From assembly GCF_044594925.1 (NCBI RefSeq), contig NZ_CP138991.1:1178001-1242000 (forward strand): a stretch of DNA of 64,000 nt, in the 5' to 3' direction. Position numbers and translations under genes: made by a program. The notes under the pieces are model-generated. The model did no database searches and was not told the origin of the DNA. It saw only the letters and a program-made list of their open reading frames with translations. This DNA is from Maribacter sp044594925 (GTDB taxonomy: Bacteria; Bacteroidota; Bacteroidia; Flavobacteriales; Flavobacteriaceae). Shown here piece after piece: positions 1 to 8,126 of this stretch (within the stretch, counting starts at the first letter, position 1; each line of letters starts with the position of its first letter).

Positions 1-616
1 TTAATGCTATATGGATATCCGTTTCGTTGGTTTTTCTAGTTATTTCAGCTGTTCTATGCTTTAATTTCAAATACTCGTAGATTTTTTCCCAATCATTGGT
101 TTCTAGGGCAATAACAGCATCCAATTCACCTCTTTTCACAGTAATTTCTCCTGTACCTAAATGGGTATTGTCGTTTATGAAAATACCTTTGGCTCCAAGA
201 TTTTTGGCTAGCTCAATATCCGTTAATCTATCGCCAATAACAAAGGAATTTTTAAGGTCGTACGCTTCGGAAAAATACTCCGTTAGTAATCCTATACCCG
301 GTTTTCTAGTGTTTGCATTTTCATGAGGAAAAGTCCTATCTAAAAAAACCTTATCAAAAGTTACACCTTCATTTTCAAAGGACTTTAAAATAAAATTATG
401 CACGGGCCAAAACGTATCTTCTGGAAACGCATCTGTTCCTAGACCATCTTGGTTGGTTATCATTACCAACTCATAATCCAGTTCTTTTGCTATTTTTCCT
501 AAAAATGTAAATGCTTTAGGATAAAAAACCATTTTATCAAAAGCATCTATTTGCTCATCCACAGTTTCTTTAATTATTGTTCCGTCACGGTCTATAAATA
601 GTACTTTCTTTTTCAT
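1..616 (-). CDS. hisB: Histidinol-phosphatase / IGP dehydratase HisB (3' end outside window)
   Basis: The gene enters the window from the left edge, so only its first 205 codons are visible. In family members the N-terminal domain is a HAD phosphatase that removes phosphate from histidinol phosphate, and the C-terminal domain dehydrates imidazoleglycerol phosphate. Seen: the HAD motif FIDRDGT at residues 7-13 (Asp9 and Asp11), MITNQDGLGT, and GDRLTDIELA. The visible part reaches into the start of the dehydratase domain (RTAEITRKTNETDI). The E. coli zinc site (Cys/His/Cys/Cys) appears reduced to the stretch FPHENANTRKP, which has His but no Cys. It follows the DUF2167 gene by 28 bases and belongs to the his operon. 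The start is the ATG at 616. Confidence 0.93.
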   Translation of the reverse strand, partial: MKKKVLFIDRDGTIIKETVDEQIDAFDKMVFYPKAFTFLGKIAKELDYELVMITNQDGLGTDAFPEDTFWPVHNFILKSFENEGVTFDKVFLDRTFPHENANTRKPGIGLLTEYFSEAYDLKNSFVIGDRLTDIELAKNLGAKGIFINDNTHLGTGEITVKRGELDAVIALETNDWEKIYEYLKLKHRTAEITRKTNETDIHIAL

Positions 617-644
617 TACGTATGCCCTAAAATAGTTGTATGTT

Positions 645-1610
645 TTAAGATAGTTTTGAATTATTGTTTTGTTCAATCACAGCAGGCTCTTCTTTAGAAT
701 TAAAAAAGAACTTCTTAACTCCTGTGAACAATGCCACTGCTCCAATGGCAATAAATTTCCAAAATTTAAGAATCAAAGCAAAAAAACCGGCCTTAGCGAG
801 TATTTTACCTGCAATTAACCCTCCAATACCGTACGCTGCTACATCATCTAAATCCGGGTCAAATTCAGAATACTTGTAGCCAGAATTAAAGGAAACACTA
901 GCTAAAATTGGGTCTAAATTTGCTTCCACGTCATGTAAGGTCTCCATGTCTCCAATAACATTAAGATTCATAAAACCCTTTCTGCCGAGCACTCTAATGT
1001 TATAATTTAAAGTGTTTGACCCTGACTTTTCGAACAATAATTCTTTGGCCCAATATAATTTCTTGTTCTCTTTATCATAATACGGTTCTGTTGCCCAACC
1101 TATTAAGTCTACCGTTGGGTAGCCCAGCTTACTTCTTTCAGGGTTTACCGCAGCTACATCGCTTTGCATTTCTGTTAATAAATCATCATAATCAATATCA
1201 TCAGCATCTTCATCTTCTATATATCCCTCTTCAGAATAGGATATTTCAATAGCATAACTAGTCTCAACGGGAGTTTCATCTTTTTTCAACAAAAGCCCCA
1301 TAACGGATTCGTCCCTGGGATTGCCCCAAATATCAGAAAGTACGCGTTGTGCTTGTTCCTTATCTAAAAACTTATAGCCCTCTGGTACCATTAATTTAGC
1401 GACATTACCACCAAGTAGGGTTCGGTCATATACATAATCAAAGGTGTTTTCTAAACTATCAGAATATACCTTGTAGGCAATGAGTTCCTCTTTTTCTTCT
1501 GTACTAAGGTTTAAACTATCTGCGAGAAATTCTATACGCTCCATATCTTGAGCTCTTGATACGGTCATTGTAACTACAAATAGTGCGAAATAAATAAACT
1601 TGCTTTTCAT
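645..1610 (-). CDS. DUF2167 family membrane protein inside the his operon
   Basis: This 321-residue protein resembles the DUF2167 family of predicted membrane-anchored proteins, whose function is unknown. Seen: a signal peptide (residues 1-20, ending SRAQ), a central region with the family-like stretches LGGNVAKLMVPEGYKF and GLLLKKDE, a motif around LIGWATEPYYDKENKKLYWAKEL, and a hydrophobic region near residues 262-300 (GGLIAGKILAKAGFFALI, FIAIGAVALFTG) followed by a charged tail. It lies 16 bases after hisC and 28 before hisB, so it is almost certainly co-transcribed with histidine genes. No catalytic motif is visible, and nothing in the protein links it to histidine synthesis, so the placement is odd. 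Confidence 0.8.
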   Translation of the reverse strand: MKSKFIYFALFVVTMTVSRAQDMERIEFLADSLNLSTEEKEELIAYKVYSDSLENTFDYVYDRTLLGGNVAKLMVPEGYKFLDKEQAQRVLSDIWGNPRDESVMGLLLKKDETPVETSYAIEISYSEEGYIEDEDADDIDYDDLLTEMQSDVAAVNPERSKLGYPTVDLIGWATEPYYDKENKKLYWAKELLFEKSGSNTLNYNIRVLGRKGFMNLNVIGDMETLHDVEANLDPILASVSFNSGYKYSEFDPDLDDVAAYGIGGLIAGKILAKAGFFALILKFWKFIAIGAVALFTGVKKFFFNSKEEPAVIEQNNNSKLS

Positions 1611-1626
1611 TGGTTTTGGGTTAAGG

Positions 1627-2667
1627 TTATAAGCTTTTTAACGCTATAGCAAGTTTTTTATTCTCTTTTTCTGTCCCTACGGTAAACCTAAGGGTATTTT
1701 CGCATAAGGGCTGGGTAGTACGATTACGAACCACAATACCTTTTTCTAATAATTGATTGTAGCGTGCTGTTGCATCATCTACCCTAGCCAATATAAAATT
1801 TGCATCACTAGGGTAAATGGTCTTCACAAAGGATATAGTATTCAAAGCTTTTTCCAATATAGTACGCTCCTCTAAAATATGGCTTACTTCTTCTTTAATT
1901 TCTGCTACGTTTGCAACACGTTCTAAGGCTTTTACCTGTGTTAGTTCATTTACATTATAAGGTGGTTTAATCTTATTCATTACCGCTATAATTTCTTCAG
2001 AAGCGATACAAATACCTAATCGTATGCCTGCCATTCCGTAAGCCTTGGATAGGGTTTGCGTTACGACTAAATTTGGGTACTTGGCTAGTTTTGAGACCCA
2101 GCTTTGTTCTGATGAAAAATCTATATACGCTTCATCTATCACCACCAATCCGTTAAAAGATTTTAAAATTTTTTCTATTCTATTAGTGGAAATGGTATTG
2201 CCTGTTGGGTTATTTGGTGAACAGATAAACAACAGCTTTGAGTTATTGTCTATGTCATTTAAAATAGCTTTTACATCTGGTTGAAAATCGCCATCCAATA
2301 AAACGGTTCTATTTTCTACATTATTTATACCTGATAGTACCTTGTACATACCATATGTTGGCGGTAGGCTTATGATATTATCTGTACCTGGTTCACAAAA
2401 AGCACGAAATAGCAAATCCAGCACTTCGTCACTACCGTTGCCTAAAAGAATGTTTACTTCATCTATACCCTTTTGTTTCGCTAAGAGTGTTTTTAAGCTG
2501 CGTTGTTTTGGGTCTGGATACCGATTTACTCCATTTTCAAAAGGATTCTCATTAGCATCTAAAAAAACCATTTTAGAACCATCGGAAACATATTCGTCAC
2601 GCGCAGAAGAATAAGGGCTTAAGCCTTTTACATTCTCACGTATTATTTTATCTAGATTAAAACTCAT
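1627..2667 (-). CDS. hisC: Histidinol-phosphate aminotransferase HisC
   Basis: A PLP-dependent class I/II aminotransferase that converts imidazole-acetol phosphate to histidinol phosphate with glutamate as donor, in the cytoplasm. Seen: the N-terminal LDANENPFENGVNRYPDP substrate motif, GNGSDEVLDL (residues 76-85), CSPNNPTGN, VIDEAYIDF with Asp178 and Tyr181, the PLP lysine Lys208 in TLSKAYGMAGIRLG, and a C-terminal LRFTVGT with the carboxylate-binding Arg. Its length of 346 residues is typical. The start ATG overlaps the hisD stop as ATGA, which implies translational coupling. Confidence 0.97.
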   Translation of the reverse strand: MSFNLDKIIRENVKGLSPYSSARDEYVSDGSKMVFLDANENPFENGVNRYPDPKQRSLKTLLAKQKGIDEVNILLGNGSDEVLDLLFRAFCEPGTDNIISLPPTYGMYKVLSGINNVENRTVLLDGDFQPDVKAILNDIDNNSKLLFICSPNNPTGNTISTNRIEKILKSFNGLVVIDEAYIDFSSEQSWVSKLAKYPNLVVTQTLSKAYGMAGIRLGICIASEEIIAVMNKIKPPYNVNELTQVKALERVANVAEIKEEVSHILEERTILEKALNTISFVKTIYPSDANFILARVDDATARYNQLLEKGIVVRNRTTQPLCENTLRFTVGTEKENKKLAIALKSL

Positions 2668-3950
2668 TTTAAACTATTTAAACGAAGGGTCACCGCGTTC
2701 TTGTGCGCCTGTAATCCTTCTGCCTCTGCCATCAATTCAATTGCATTGCCTATATGCTGTATGCCTTCCGAAGAAATTTTCTGGAAGGTCATGTTTTTCA
2801 TAAAACTATCCAGATTAACCCCACTATATTGCTTTGCATAACCATTAGTCGGTAGGGTGTGATTAGTGCCCGATGCATAGTCCCCTGCACTTTCCGGTGT
2901 ATAGTTCCCTATAAATACAGAACCCGCATTTAAGGTATTTTCTACATAAAAATCTTCATTCTCCATACAAACAATATAGTGTTCGGGACCATATTCATTA
3001 ATGAGGTCAATTGCCGTTTGGTCATCTTCAACAAAAATGAGTTTACTATTGGTTATAGCTTTTTTTGCAATTTCTTTTCGAGGAAGCTCCTCTAATTGCA
3101 ATGCCACTTCTTCTTCTACAGCTTCAATCATCTTTTTAGATGTAGATACCAAAATTACTTGACTGTCCACTCCATGTTCTGCCTGACTCAATAAATCCGA
3201 GGCCACAAAGGCAGCATTGGCTGTATCATCCGCCACCACCAATAACTCACTAGGCCCTGCTGGCATATCAATTGAAACACCGAACTTTGTTGCAAGCTGT
3301 TTAGCAACTGTAACATATTGATTTCCCGGACCAAAAATTTTATATACCTGTGGAATGGTTTCAGTTCCGAAAGTCATTCCCGCTATAGCCTGAATACCGC
3401 CTACTTTAAAGATTTTAGTAACCCCACAAAGTGATGCTGTATACAGTATAGCAGGATCTAATTCCCCCTTTTGATTAGGTGGAGAACAGAGTACAATTTC
3501 CTGACAACCGGCTATAGTAGCCGGTACAGCTAACATTAAAATGGTAGAAAACAAAGGTGCTGTTCCTCCCGGAATATATAATCCTACTTTTTGAATGGGA
3601 CGCTTTTCTTGCCAGCATCTAACTCCGTTTGTAGTTTCTACTTCAACCCTACGGGTTATTTGCGCTTTATGGAATACCTCGATATTTGCTTTCGCTAATT
3701 CAATGGCTTTTTTTAATGGTTCAGAAACCTTTTGGGTAGCCACCTCAATCTCAGGTTTGGTTACCATCATAGCTTCTAAAGTAACTTTATCAAACTGTTC
3801 CGTGTATTTTTTCAATATTACATCACCATCCGCTTCAACTTCCTTAAAAATAGCATTCACCACACCTTCAATAGCATCGACAGTTTGTGTGGGACGTTTT
3901 AAAATGTCTTTCCAGTCTTCTATTTTCGGATTAAATATTTTATTCATCAC
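2664..3950 (-). CDS. hisD: Histidinol dehydrogenase HisD
   Basis: A zinc enzyme that oxidises histidinol to histidine in two NAD-dependent steps. Seen: 428 residues, the signature GLYIPGGTAPLFSTILMLA (residues 123-141), QAEHG with likely zinc ligands Gln256 and His259, catalytic Glu323-His324 in YGPEHYIV, Asp357 in AGDYASGTNHTLPT, and the C-terminal AHKNAV His. The first two codons are both ATG, so the start could be one codon later. It is separated from hisG by 94 bases with no visible gene, and overlaps hisC at its end by four bases. Confidence 0.97.
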   Translation of the reverse strand: MMNKIFNPKIEDWKDILKRPTQTVDAIEGVVNAIFKEVEADGDVILKKYTEQFDKVTLEAMMVTKPEIEVATQKVSEPLKKAIELAKANIEVFHKAQITRRVEVETTNGVRCWQEKRPIQKVGLYIPGGTAPLFSTILMLAVPATIAGCQEIVLCSPPNQKGELDPAILYTASLCGVTKIFKVGGIQAIAGMTFGTETIPQVYKIFGPGNQYVTVAKQLATKFGVSIDMPAGPSELLVVADDTANAAFVASDLLSQAEHGVDSQVILVSTSKKMIEAVEEEVALQLEELPRKEIAKKAITNSKLIFVEDDQTAIDLINEYGPEHYIVCMENEDFYVENTLNAGSVFIGNYTPESAGDYASGTNHTLPTNGYAKQYSGVNLDSFMKNMTFQKISSEGIQHIGNAIELMAEAEGLQAHKNAVTLRLNSLK

Positions 3951-4044
3951 TTCATCTAGTTGTTGGTTGCTCGTTGTTGATTTCTCGTTTCTTTAGAACG
4001 GTACTAACAATGGCTACACAAATCATTTTAAATTCTACTAACTA

Positions 4045-4902
4045 TTATAAAACCATTTTCTCAATCGGGCAAACCAAAATACCCTCTGCGCCAGCTAGTT
4101 TTAGTTCATCTATTACTTCCCAAAAAGTATCCTTATTAATCACGGTATGTACAGAACTCCAACCCTCGTCCGCTAGCGGAAGTACCGTAGGGCTGCGCAT
4201 TCCTGGCAATAGGGCTAAAATACTATTAAGCTTATCATTAGGGGCATTTAGCAATACATATTTGGACTGGCGCGCTTTTAAAACAGATTGAATACGAAAT
4301 TGTAATTTATTCAACACTACTTTTCTTTCTTCCGATATCGTAGGTGAAACAGCTAAAACAGCTTCACTCTTCAGCATTACCTCTACTTCTTTTAAATTAT
4401 TCTTGAACAGGGTACTTCCGCTAGAAACTATATCGCAAATACCATCTGCTAAGCCAATATTCGGAGCAATCTCTACCGAACCGCTAATGATGTGTAAATC
4501 TACATTTACGCCTTTGTCCGCTAAATAATTTTTAACCGTATTCGGATATGATGTAGCAATGCGCTTGCCCTCAAAATCCTTAACGGAATTATACTTAAAA
4601 GATTTAGGGACGGCCAAGGACACTTTACATTTAGAGAATCCAAGTTTTTCGGCGATACTAATATCCGTTCCTTTTTCGATTAAAACATTCTCTCCAATAA
4701 TAGCAATGTCCACTACCCCATCTCTAAGGTATTGTGGGATATCTCCGTTTCTTAAGTAGAACACTTCCATAGGAAAATTTCTACTTGAAGCTTTTAATTG
4801 GTCCTTTCCATTATCGATGGATATGCCACAGTCTTTAAGTATTTGAAGGGAATCTTGGTTTAATCTACCTGATTTCTGAATTGCAATTCTAATTTTTGTC
4901 AT
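4045..4902 (-). CDS. hisG: ATP phosphoribosyltransferase HisG, long form
   Basis: Catalyses the committed step of histidine synthesis, joining ATP and PRPP. Its 285 residues match the long HisG form, which carries its own C-terminal regulatory domain and needs no HisZ. Seen: N-terminal IRIAIQKSGRLNQDSL, the PRPP-binding region SGSVEIAPNIGLADGICDIV with the following SSGSTL, and the C-terminal ACT-like domain from about residue 210 (LLPGMRSPTVLPLADEGWSSVHTV). It is the first structural gene of the operon and lies directly after the predicted his attenuator. Feedback inhibition by histidine is known for this form; attenuation is inferred here from the upstream sequence. Confidence 0.96.
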   Translation of the reverse strand: MTKIRIAIQKSGRLNQDSLQILKDCGISIDNGKDQLKASSRNFPMEVFYLRNGDIPQYLRDGVVDIAIIGENVLIEKGTDISIAEKLGFSKCKVSLAVPKSFKYNSVKDFEGKRIATSYPNTVKNYLADKGVNVDLHIISGSVEIAPNIGLADGICDIVSSGSTLFKNNLKEVEVMLKSEAVLAVSPTISEERKVVLNKLQFRIQSVLKARQSKYVLLNAPNDKLNSILALLPGMRSPTVLPLADEGWSSVHTVINKDTFWEVIDELKLAGAEGILVCPIEKMVL

Positions 4903-4938
4903 CTTTCTTTATTAATATGGAACAACCAGAACAGGTTG

Positions 4939-4974
4939 AAAAACAAAACCCGCTTGATTGCTCAAACGGGTTTT
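4939..4974 (-). terminator. Intrinsic terminator of the his attenuator
   Basis: On the minus strand AAAACCCG and CGGGTTTT form an eight-pair stem (4945-4952 with 4967-4974), extended inward by three more pairs (TTG/CAA) after one mismatch, and followed by a U-rich run. It lies between the histidine-rich leader ORF and hisG, about 40 bases before the hisG start, which is where an attenuator terminator should be. Confidence 0.85.
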
Positions 4975-5012
4975 CAAATATGTTGTACTACTACAATACA
5001 TTCCTACCTCGC

Positions 5013-5057
5013 CTAAGCGTGTGTATGGATGTGATGATGTGTAGTTCTATTTTTCAT
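5013..5057 (-). CDS. hisL: his operon leader peptide, MKNRTTHHHIHTHA
   Basis: A 14-codon ORF on the minus strand, starting at ATG 5057 and ending at TAG 5013, encodes MKNRTTHHHIHTHA. Five of seven consecutive codons (residues 7-13) are His. It lies between a promoter-like sequence and an intrinsic terminator in front of hisG. In known his attenuators, ribosome stalling on the His run when charged tRNA-His is scarce favours an antiterminator fold and lets transcription continue. This reading is inferred by analogy. A possible antiterminator pairing is GCUUAG at the end of the leader ORF with UUGAGC inside the terminator hairpin (with G-U pairs). A small hairpin TTGTA-GTAG-TACAA sits between them (4983-4996). 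Confidence 0.85.
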   Translation of the reverse strand: MKNRTTHHHIHTHA

Positions 5058-5071
5058 TATGCTGTAAAAGT

Positions 5072-5099
5072 AAAATCTATTTTTGGTTTCACAAAACAA
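5072..5099 (-). promoter_or_regulatory. Predicted his operon promoter
   Basis: On the minus strand TTG (5097-5099), a 17-base spacer and TAGATTTT (5072-5079) match the Bacteroidota promoter consensus TTG-N17-23-TAnnTTTG with one mismatch in the -7 box. Transcription would start a few bases before the leader peptide ATG at 5057, leaving a short leader of the kind expected for an attenuator. Confidence 0.6.
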
Positions 5100-5135
5100 A
5101 AGTTAAAAATGAAACAAAAAATATTTGGTGCGTTT

Positions 5136-5951
5136 TTAGTTATTACCCAAAATTAATGGCAAACCAGAATCTCCGCTTCCTACTATAACAACCTTTGAAT
5201 TTGGTGATTTAGAAAGCTCCAAAGTAGCATCAATACCTTTATCCTGAAGAATTTTATCCGTAAGGGACGCACTTAAGATTCGGTTTGCATCCGCTTTACC
5301 TTGCGCTTCAATAGTTACCTTCTCTGCTTCTTTCTTTGCTGTAACTAATCTAAATTCGTATTCTAAAGATTCCTGCTCTTGTCTCAATTTACGCTCAATA
5401 GCTTCCTTAATTGTATTCGGAAGAGTAACATCACGCACCAGAACTTCATTTAACTGCACATTTTGCTTATCCAATATTTTCTTCGTTTCGGCAAAAATCT
5501 CATCCTGTATAGCGTCTCTTTTACTAGAGTATAATTGTTCTGGTGTATACCTACCCACAACACTACGTGCCGCACTGCGTATAGCCGGTTTAATTACTCT
5601 GTCTAAATAATTTTCCCCTAAATTCTGATGTAAAAACCCAAGTTGATTTCCCACTGGTTGGTACCATGCAGAAGCATCAATCTGTATCTCTAGACCATTC
5701 GAAGACAATACTTTCATTTTTTCGAACAATTCTTGCTGCCTTACTTCATAAATATAGACCTTGTTCCAAGGAGCTACGATATGAAAACCCTCACCTAAAG
5801 GCGGTTCATCCGTAACTACACCTCCTCCAAAAGTCTTATAAAGTACTCCTGCTTCACCCGAACCAATTGTGACTGCAGATTTAGAAATCAATATTACTAA
5901 TGCAATAAATATAAATATTGCGGGTAACGCAATTTTTGGTAATCTGTCCAT
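5136..5951 (-). CDS. SPFH/prohibitin-family membrane protein
   Basis: A 271-residue protein with one N-terminal membrane segment (about residues 9-29, IALPAIFIFIALVILI) followed by an SPFH/band 7 domain (about 28-210). Typical stretches are GEAGVLYKTFGG, GFHIVAPWNKVYIYEVR and LDRVIKPAIRSAARSVVGRY, then the charged helical region EAIERKLRQEQESLEYEF and AEKVTIEAQGKADANRI. Prohibitin-like proteins form ring assemblies at membranes and often influence proteolysis or microdomains; the specific role here is unknown. It is the last gene of the fabG-YbjQ-43aa-VWA-SPFH series, 12 bases after the VWA gene, and ends just before the his promoter. Confidence 0.85.
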   Translation of the reverse strand: MDRLPKIALPAIFIFIALVILISKSAVTIGSGEAGVLYKTFGGGVVTDEPPLGEGFHIVAPWNKVYIYEVRQQELFEKMKVLSSNGLEIQIDASAWYQPVGNQLGFLHQNLGENYLDRVIKPAIRSAARSVVGRYTPEQLYSSKRDAIQDEIFAETKKILDKQNVQLNEVLVRDVTLPNTIKEAIERKLRQEQESLEYEFRLVTAKKEAEKVTIEAQGKADANRILSASLTDKILQDKGIDATLELSKSPNSKVVIVGSGDSGLPLILGNN

Positions 5952-5963
5952 CCTTCTTTTATT

Positions 5964-7991
5964 TTAAATTAATCCATTATATTTTCTGATAAACCACTCT
6001 ATTGCAAAGGCAAGGACTACGAGGGCTAACAGTATTTTAAAGTCTATCAAAGATACGACATTTTCAGTGCTTTTTTGCGTAGGCACGTACTGCTCTGAAG
6101 AAATAAGTTCTGATAGTAAATTTTCATAATTGGAAGGATAAAAATGTGCTCCTCCCGTATTCTCAGCAAGAAGTTTCATCTTATCATCGTTACTCGATAC
6201 AAACTGCTTTTCAATATCAAAATCAGAAATGACAAAAGTACCCGATTCTGAAATGTCCTCATCTTTTACATTTACGGTAAAGTTATAATTGCCTGCCGTT
6301 AGATTGGTGAGGTCCGCTTCAAAATAACCATTCTTTAAAATCATAGGCATGGTTCTACTCTTATTCGCGTCATCATTGACTATAGTAATAGACAATTGGG
6401 CATTACCATCAAAACTATAGGCTTCATCAAAAAACGTTGCTGAGATATAGGCCATACTGTTGCCCTCGTACCTACTACTGTAATCTAAATTAAGCCTATC
6501 CTTAGTCTTATCGCTAGAGAGGTATCGAAAAAGGTTACCGATAAATGTATCAAAATTGGTAAAATCACCTGAATTTCTATAAGACTGCAGTCGCCACTTC
6601 CAAATCCCCTCTCCAGTGAGTAGGGCCATTTTTCTAGCGTCTATCTCAAATAGGGAAAAAAGCGGCGTATCCATATCCAGACCTTTTATTTTAGTTCCCA
6701 ACAATGTTTCATTCTGTGTAGCAAAGCTCAAAGGGCCTGCATCGCTATGTAATGGCGGGAAATTTGTAAGCTCAAAGTTTGTGATGTCATATTTGGAAAA
6801 ACCCTTATTTAGAACACCAAAAACTTCCTGATCGGGGTACCCACTTTCAATTTTAAAATTGTTCTGGGCCGCGTTCAAATAATTATAATCCGTATGAGTA
6901 CCCGTAATGAACAACAGATTGGTCTTTTTCTTTTCAGCTAATTGAATAATACTGTTGAAAGATGGGCTTGGTTGATAAAAGATAAACAAATCAATATCAT
7001 CCAAATTCGTGTTTACTTTAGATGGTTGAATAATTTGCACCGTGCGTTGTTCATTATTTTCAATGGCTTTTTTTAATGCGCCTAAATCTGGATGTAAAAT
7101 TTCAGAGACTAAACCAATTTTTGTTTTCTCGTCTATAACCTCAATGCTTGTTTCCCTTCTGTTATTCGCCGTATTCCTTTCTGATTGTAATTGGGTAATA
7201 GTTACCTTAATCTCCTTTTTACCAACACTTGCAGCTTTAATAAGCGTTTTAATATTTTTAGAATTGAAATCTTTTGAAAATCGCAGTCTTTCCTTATAGA
7301 CAGATTTATTATCAAATGTAATATCCACAGTAGCCACAACCGTACCGGTTCCTTGATAGGAAATGAATGTTTCTACAGGAAACTGGTTGTCTAAAAAGGC
7401 GTAAGTGTTAGTGTTTATTGGTCCTACACTCAAATCTTCAAATTGTGTGGTATCGCCAACGGTAACCGTATATATCTTGATATTTTCTTTGGCCCTATAA
7501 AAAGAATAATCCTCGCCAATGGTCTGGTTACCGTCAGACAGTAGTACTAGTGCGGTGTTTTCTCTTGCATAAACTTTAGACAACACCTCTAAGGACTTTT
7601 TAATATTGGTCTGCTTGTCCTTAAAAGAAAGACTATCGAATGCTTCCACATCCCTACCAAACCCGTAGGAATGAAACCTAAACCGATTCTTTAGTTCTTC
7701 AGAATTCTTAATGGTATTCTGTAAATTTTTAATAGTATTGGCACTCTCCGCTACAGAAGAGGAATTATCTGTGACTATAAGAAGATTCGGTTGTGCTACG
7801 GTATAGGTGGTGCTAGAAAATTTGGGGTTTATCAGCAGAAGAAGAATCCCAAAAATTCCGATAAACCTTAGGAATGAAAGTAAGAGTGTTATTTTGTTCC
7901 GCTTCTTAGTTTTGTAGTGGTATTGAAACAGTGTTACCACCAAGGCGGTTATTGCGGCAAAAAGTATTAATAAAACGGTTTGTCCTTCCAT
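5964..7991 (-). CDS. VWA-domain membrane protein
   Basis: A 675-residue membrane protein. Seen: two N-terminal hydrophobic segments (about residues 5-24 and 35-54), then a von Willebrand A domain whose MIDAS motif is DNSSS (Asp75, Ser77, Ser79), with a second motif LLSDGNQT. A long periplasmic region with beta-rich segments follows, then one membrane helix near the C-terminus (FKILLALVVLAFAIEWFI). Its topology resembles Bat-like and related membrane VWA proteins of Bacteroidota, which act as metal-dependent adhesion scaffolds, but no partner AAA ATPase (MoxR) is seen here. It sits between a 43-residue membrane peptide (3-base gap) and an SPFH gene, suggesting a membrane complex. Confidence 0.8.
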   Translation of the reverse strand: MEGQTVLLILFAAITALVVTLFQYHYKTKKRNKITLLLSFLRFIGIFGILLLLINPKFSSTTYTVAQPNLLIVTDNSSSVAESANTIKNLQNTIKNSEELKNRFRFHSYGFGRDVEAFDSLSFKDKQTNIKKSLEVLSKVYARENTALVLLSDGNQTIGEDYSFYRAKENIKIYTVTVGDTTQFEDLSVGPINTNTYAFLDNQFPVETFISYQGTGTVVATVDITFDNKSVYKERLRFSKDFNSKNIKTLIKAASVGKKEIKVTITQLQSERNTANNRRETSIEVIDEKTKIGLVSEILHPDLGALKKAIENNEQRTVQIIQPSKVNTNLDDIDLFIFYQPSPSFNSIIQLAEKKKTNLLFITGTHTDYNYLNAAQNNFKIESGYPDQEVFGVLNKGFSKYDITNFELTNFPPLHSDAGPLSFATQNETLLGTKIKGLDMDTPLFSLFEIDARKMALLTGEGIWKWRLQSYRNSGDFTNFDTFIGNLFRYLSSDKTKDRLNLDYSSRYEGNSMAYISATFFDEAYSFDGNAQLSITIVNDDANKSRTMPMILKNGYFEADLTNLTAGNYNFTVNVKDEDISESGTFVISDFDIEKQFVSSNDDKMKLLAENTGGAHFYPSNYENLLSELISSEQYVPTQKSTENVVSLIDFKILLALVVLAFAIEWFIRKYNGLI

Positions 7992-7994
7992 AAA

Positions 7995-8126
7995 TTAATT
8001 ATCCCTTTGCTCAAAATTTTCACTTTTTTTGTCTTTTATCCTTTTGATAATAAGATATACAAGAAGTAAGAACAAACCTCCGTAAAAGAGTATAAGCAAG
8101 AGTCCAGGAAATACATCCATGGCCAT
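7995..8126 (-). CDS. 43-residue single-span membrane peptide
   Basis: A short ORF from ATG 8126 to TAA 7995 encodes a peptide with a hydrophobic core (PGLLLILFYGGLFLLLVY, about residues 7-24) and a charged C-terminal tail (KRIKDKKSENFEQRDN). It fills the gap between the YbjQ gene, whose stop directly abuts this ATG, and the VWA gene 3 bases downstream, so it is very probably translated as part of the operon. I do not recognise the family. A second in-frame ATG two codons later (8120) is also possible. Confidence 0.65.
   Translation of the reverse strand: MAMDVFPGLLLILFYGGLFLLLVYLIIKRIKDKKSENFEQRDN

Noticed and set aside
3595..3996. 133-codon plus-strand ORF opposite hisD
   Set aside because: It lies antisense to the well-supported hisD gene and shows no recognisable family; this is a shadow frame.
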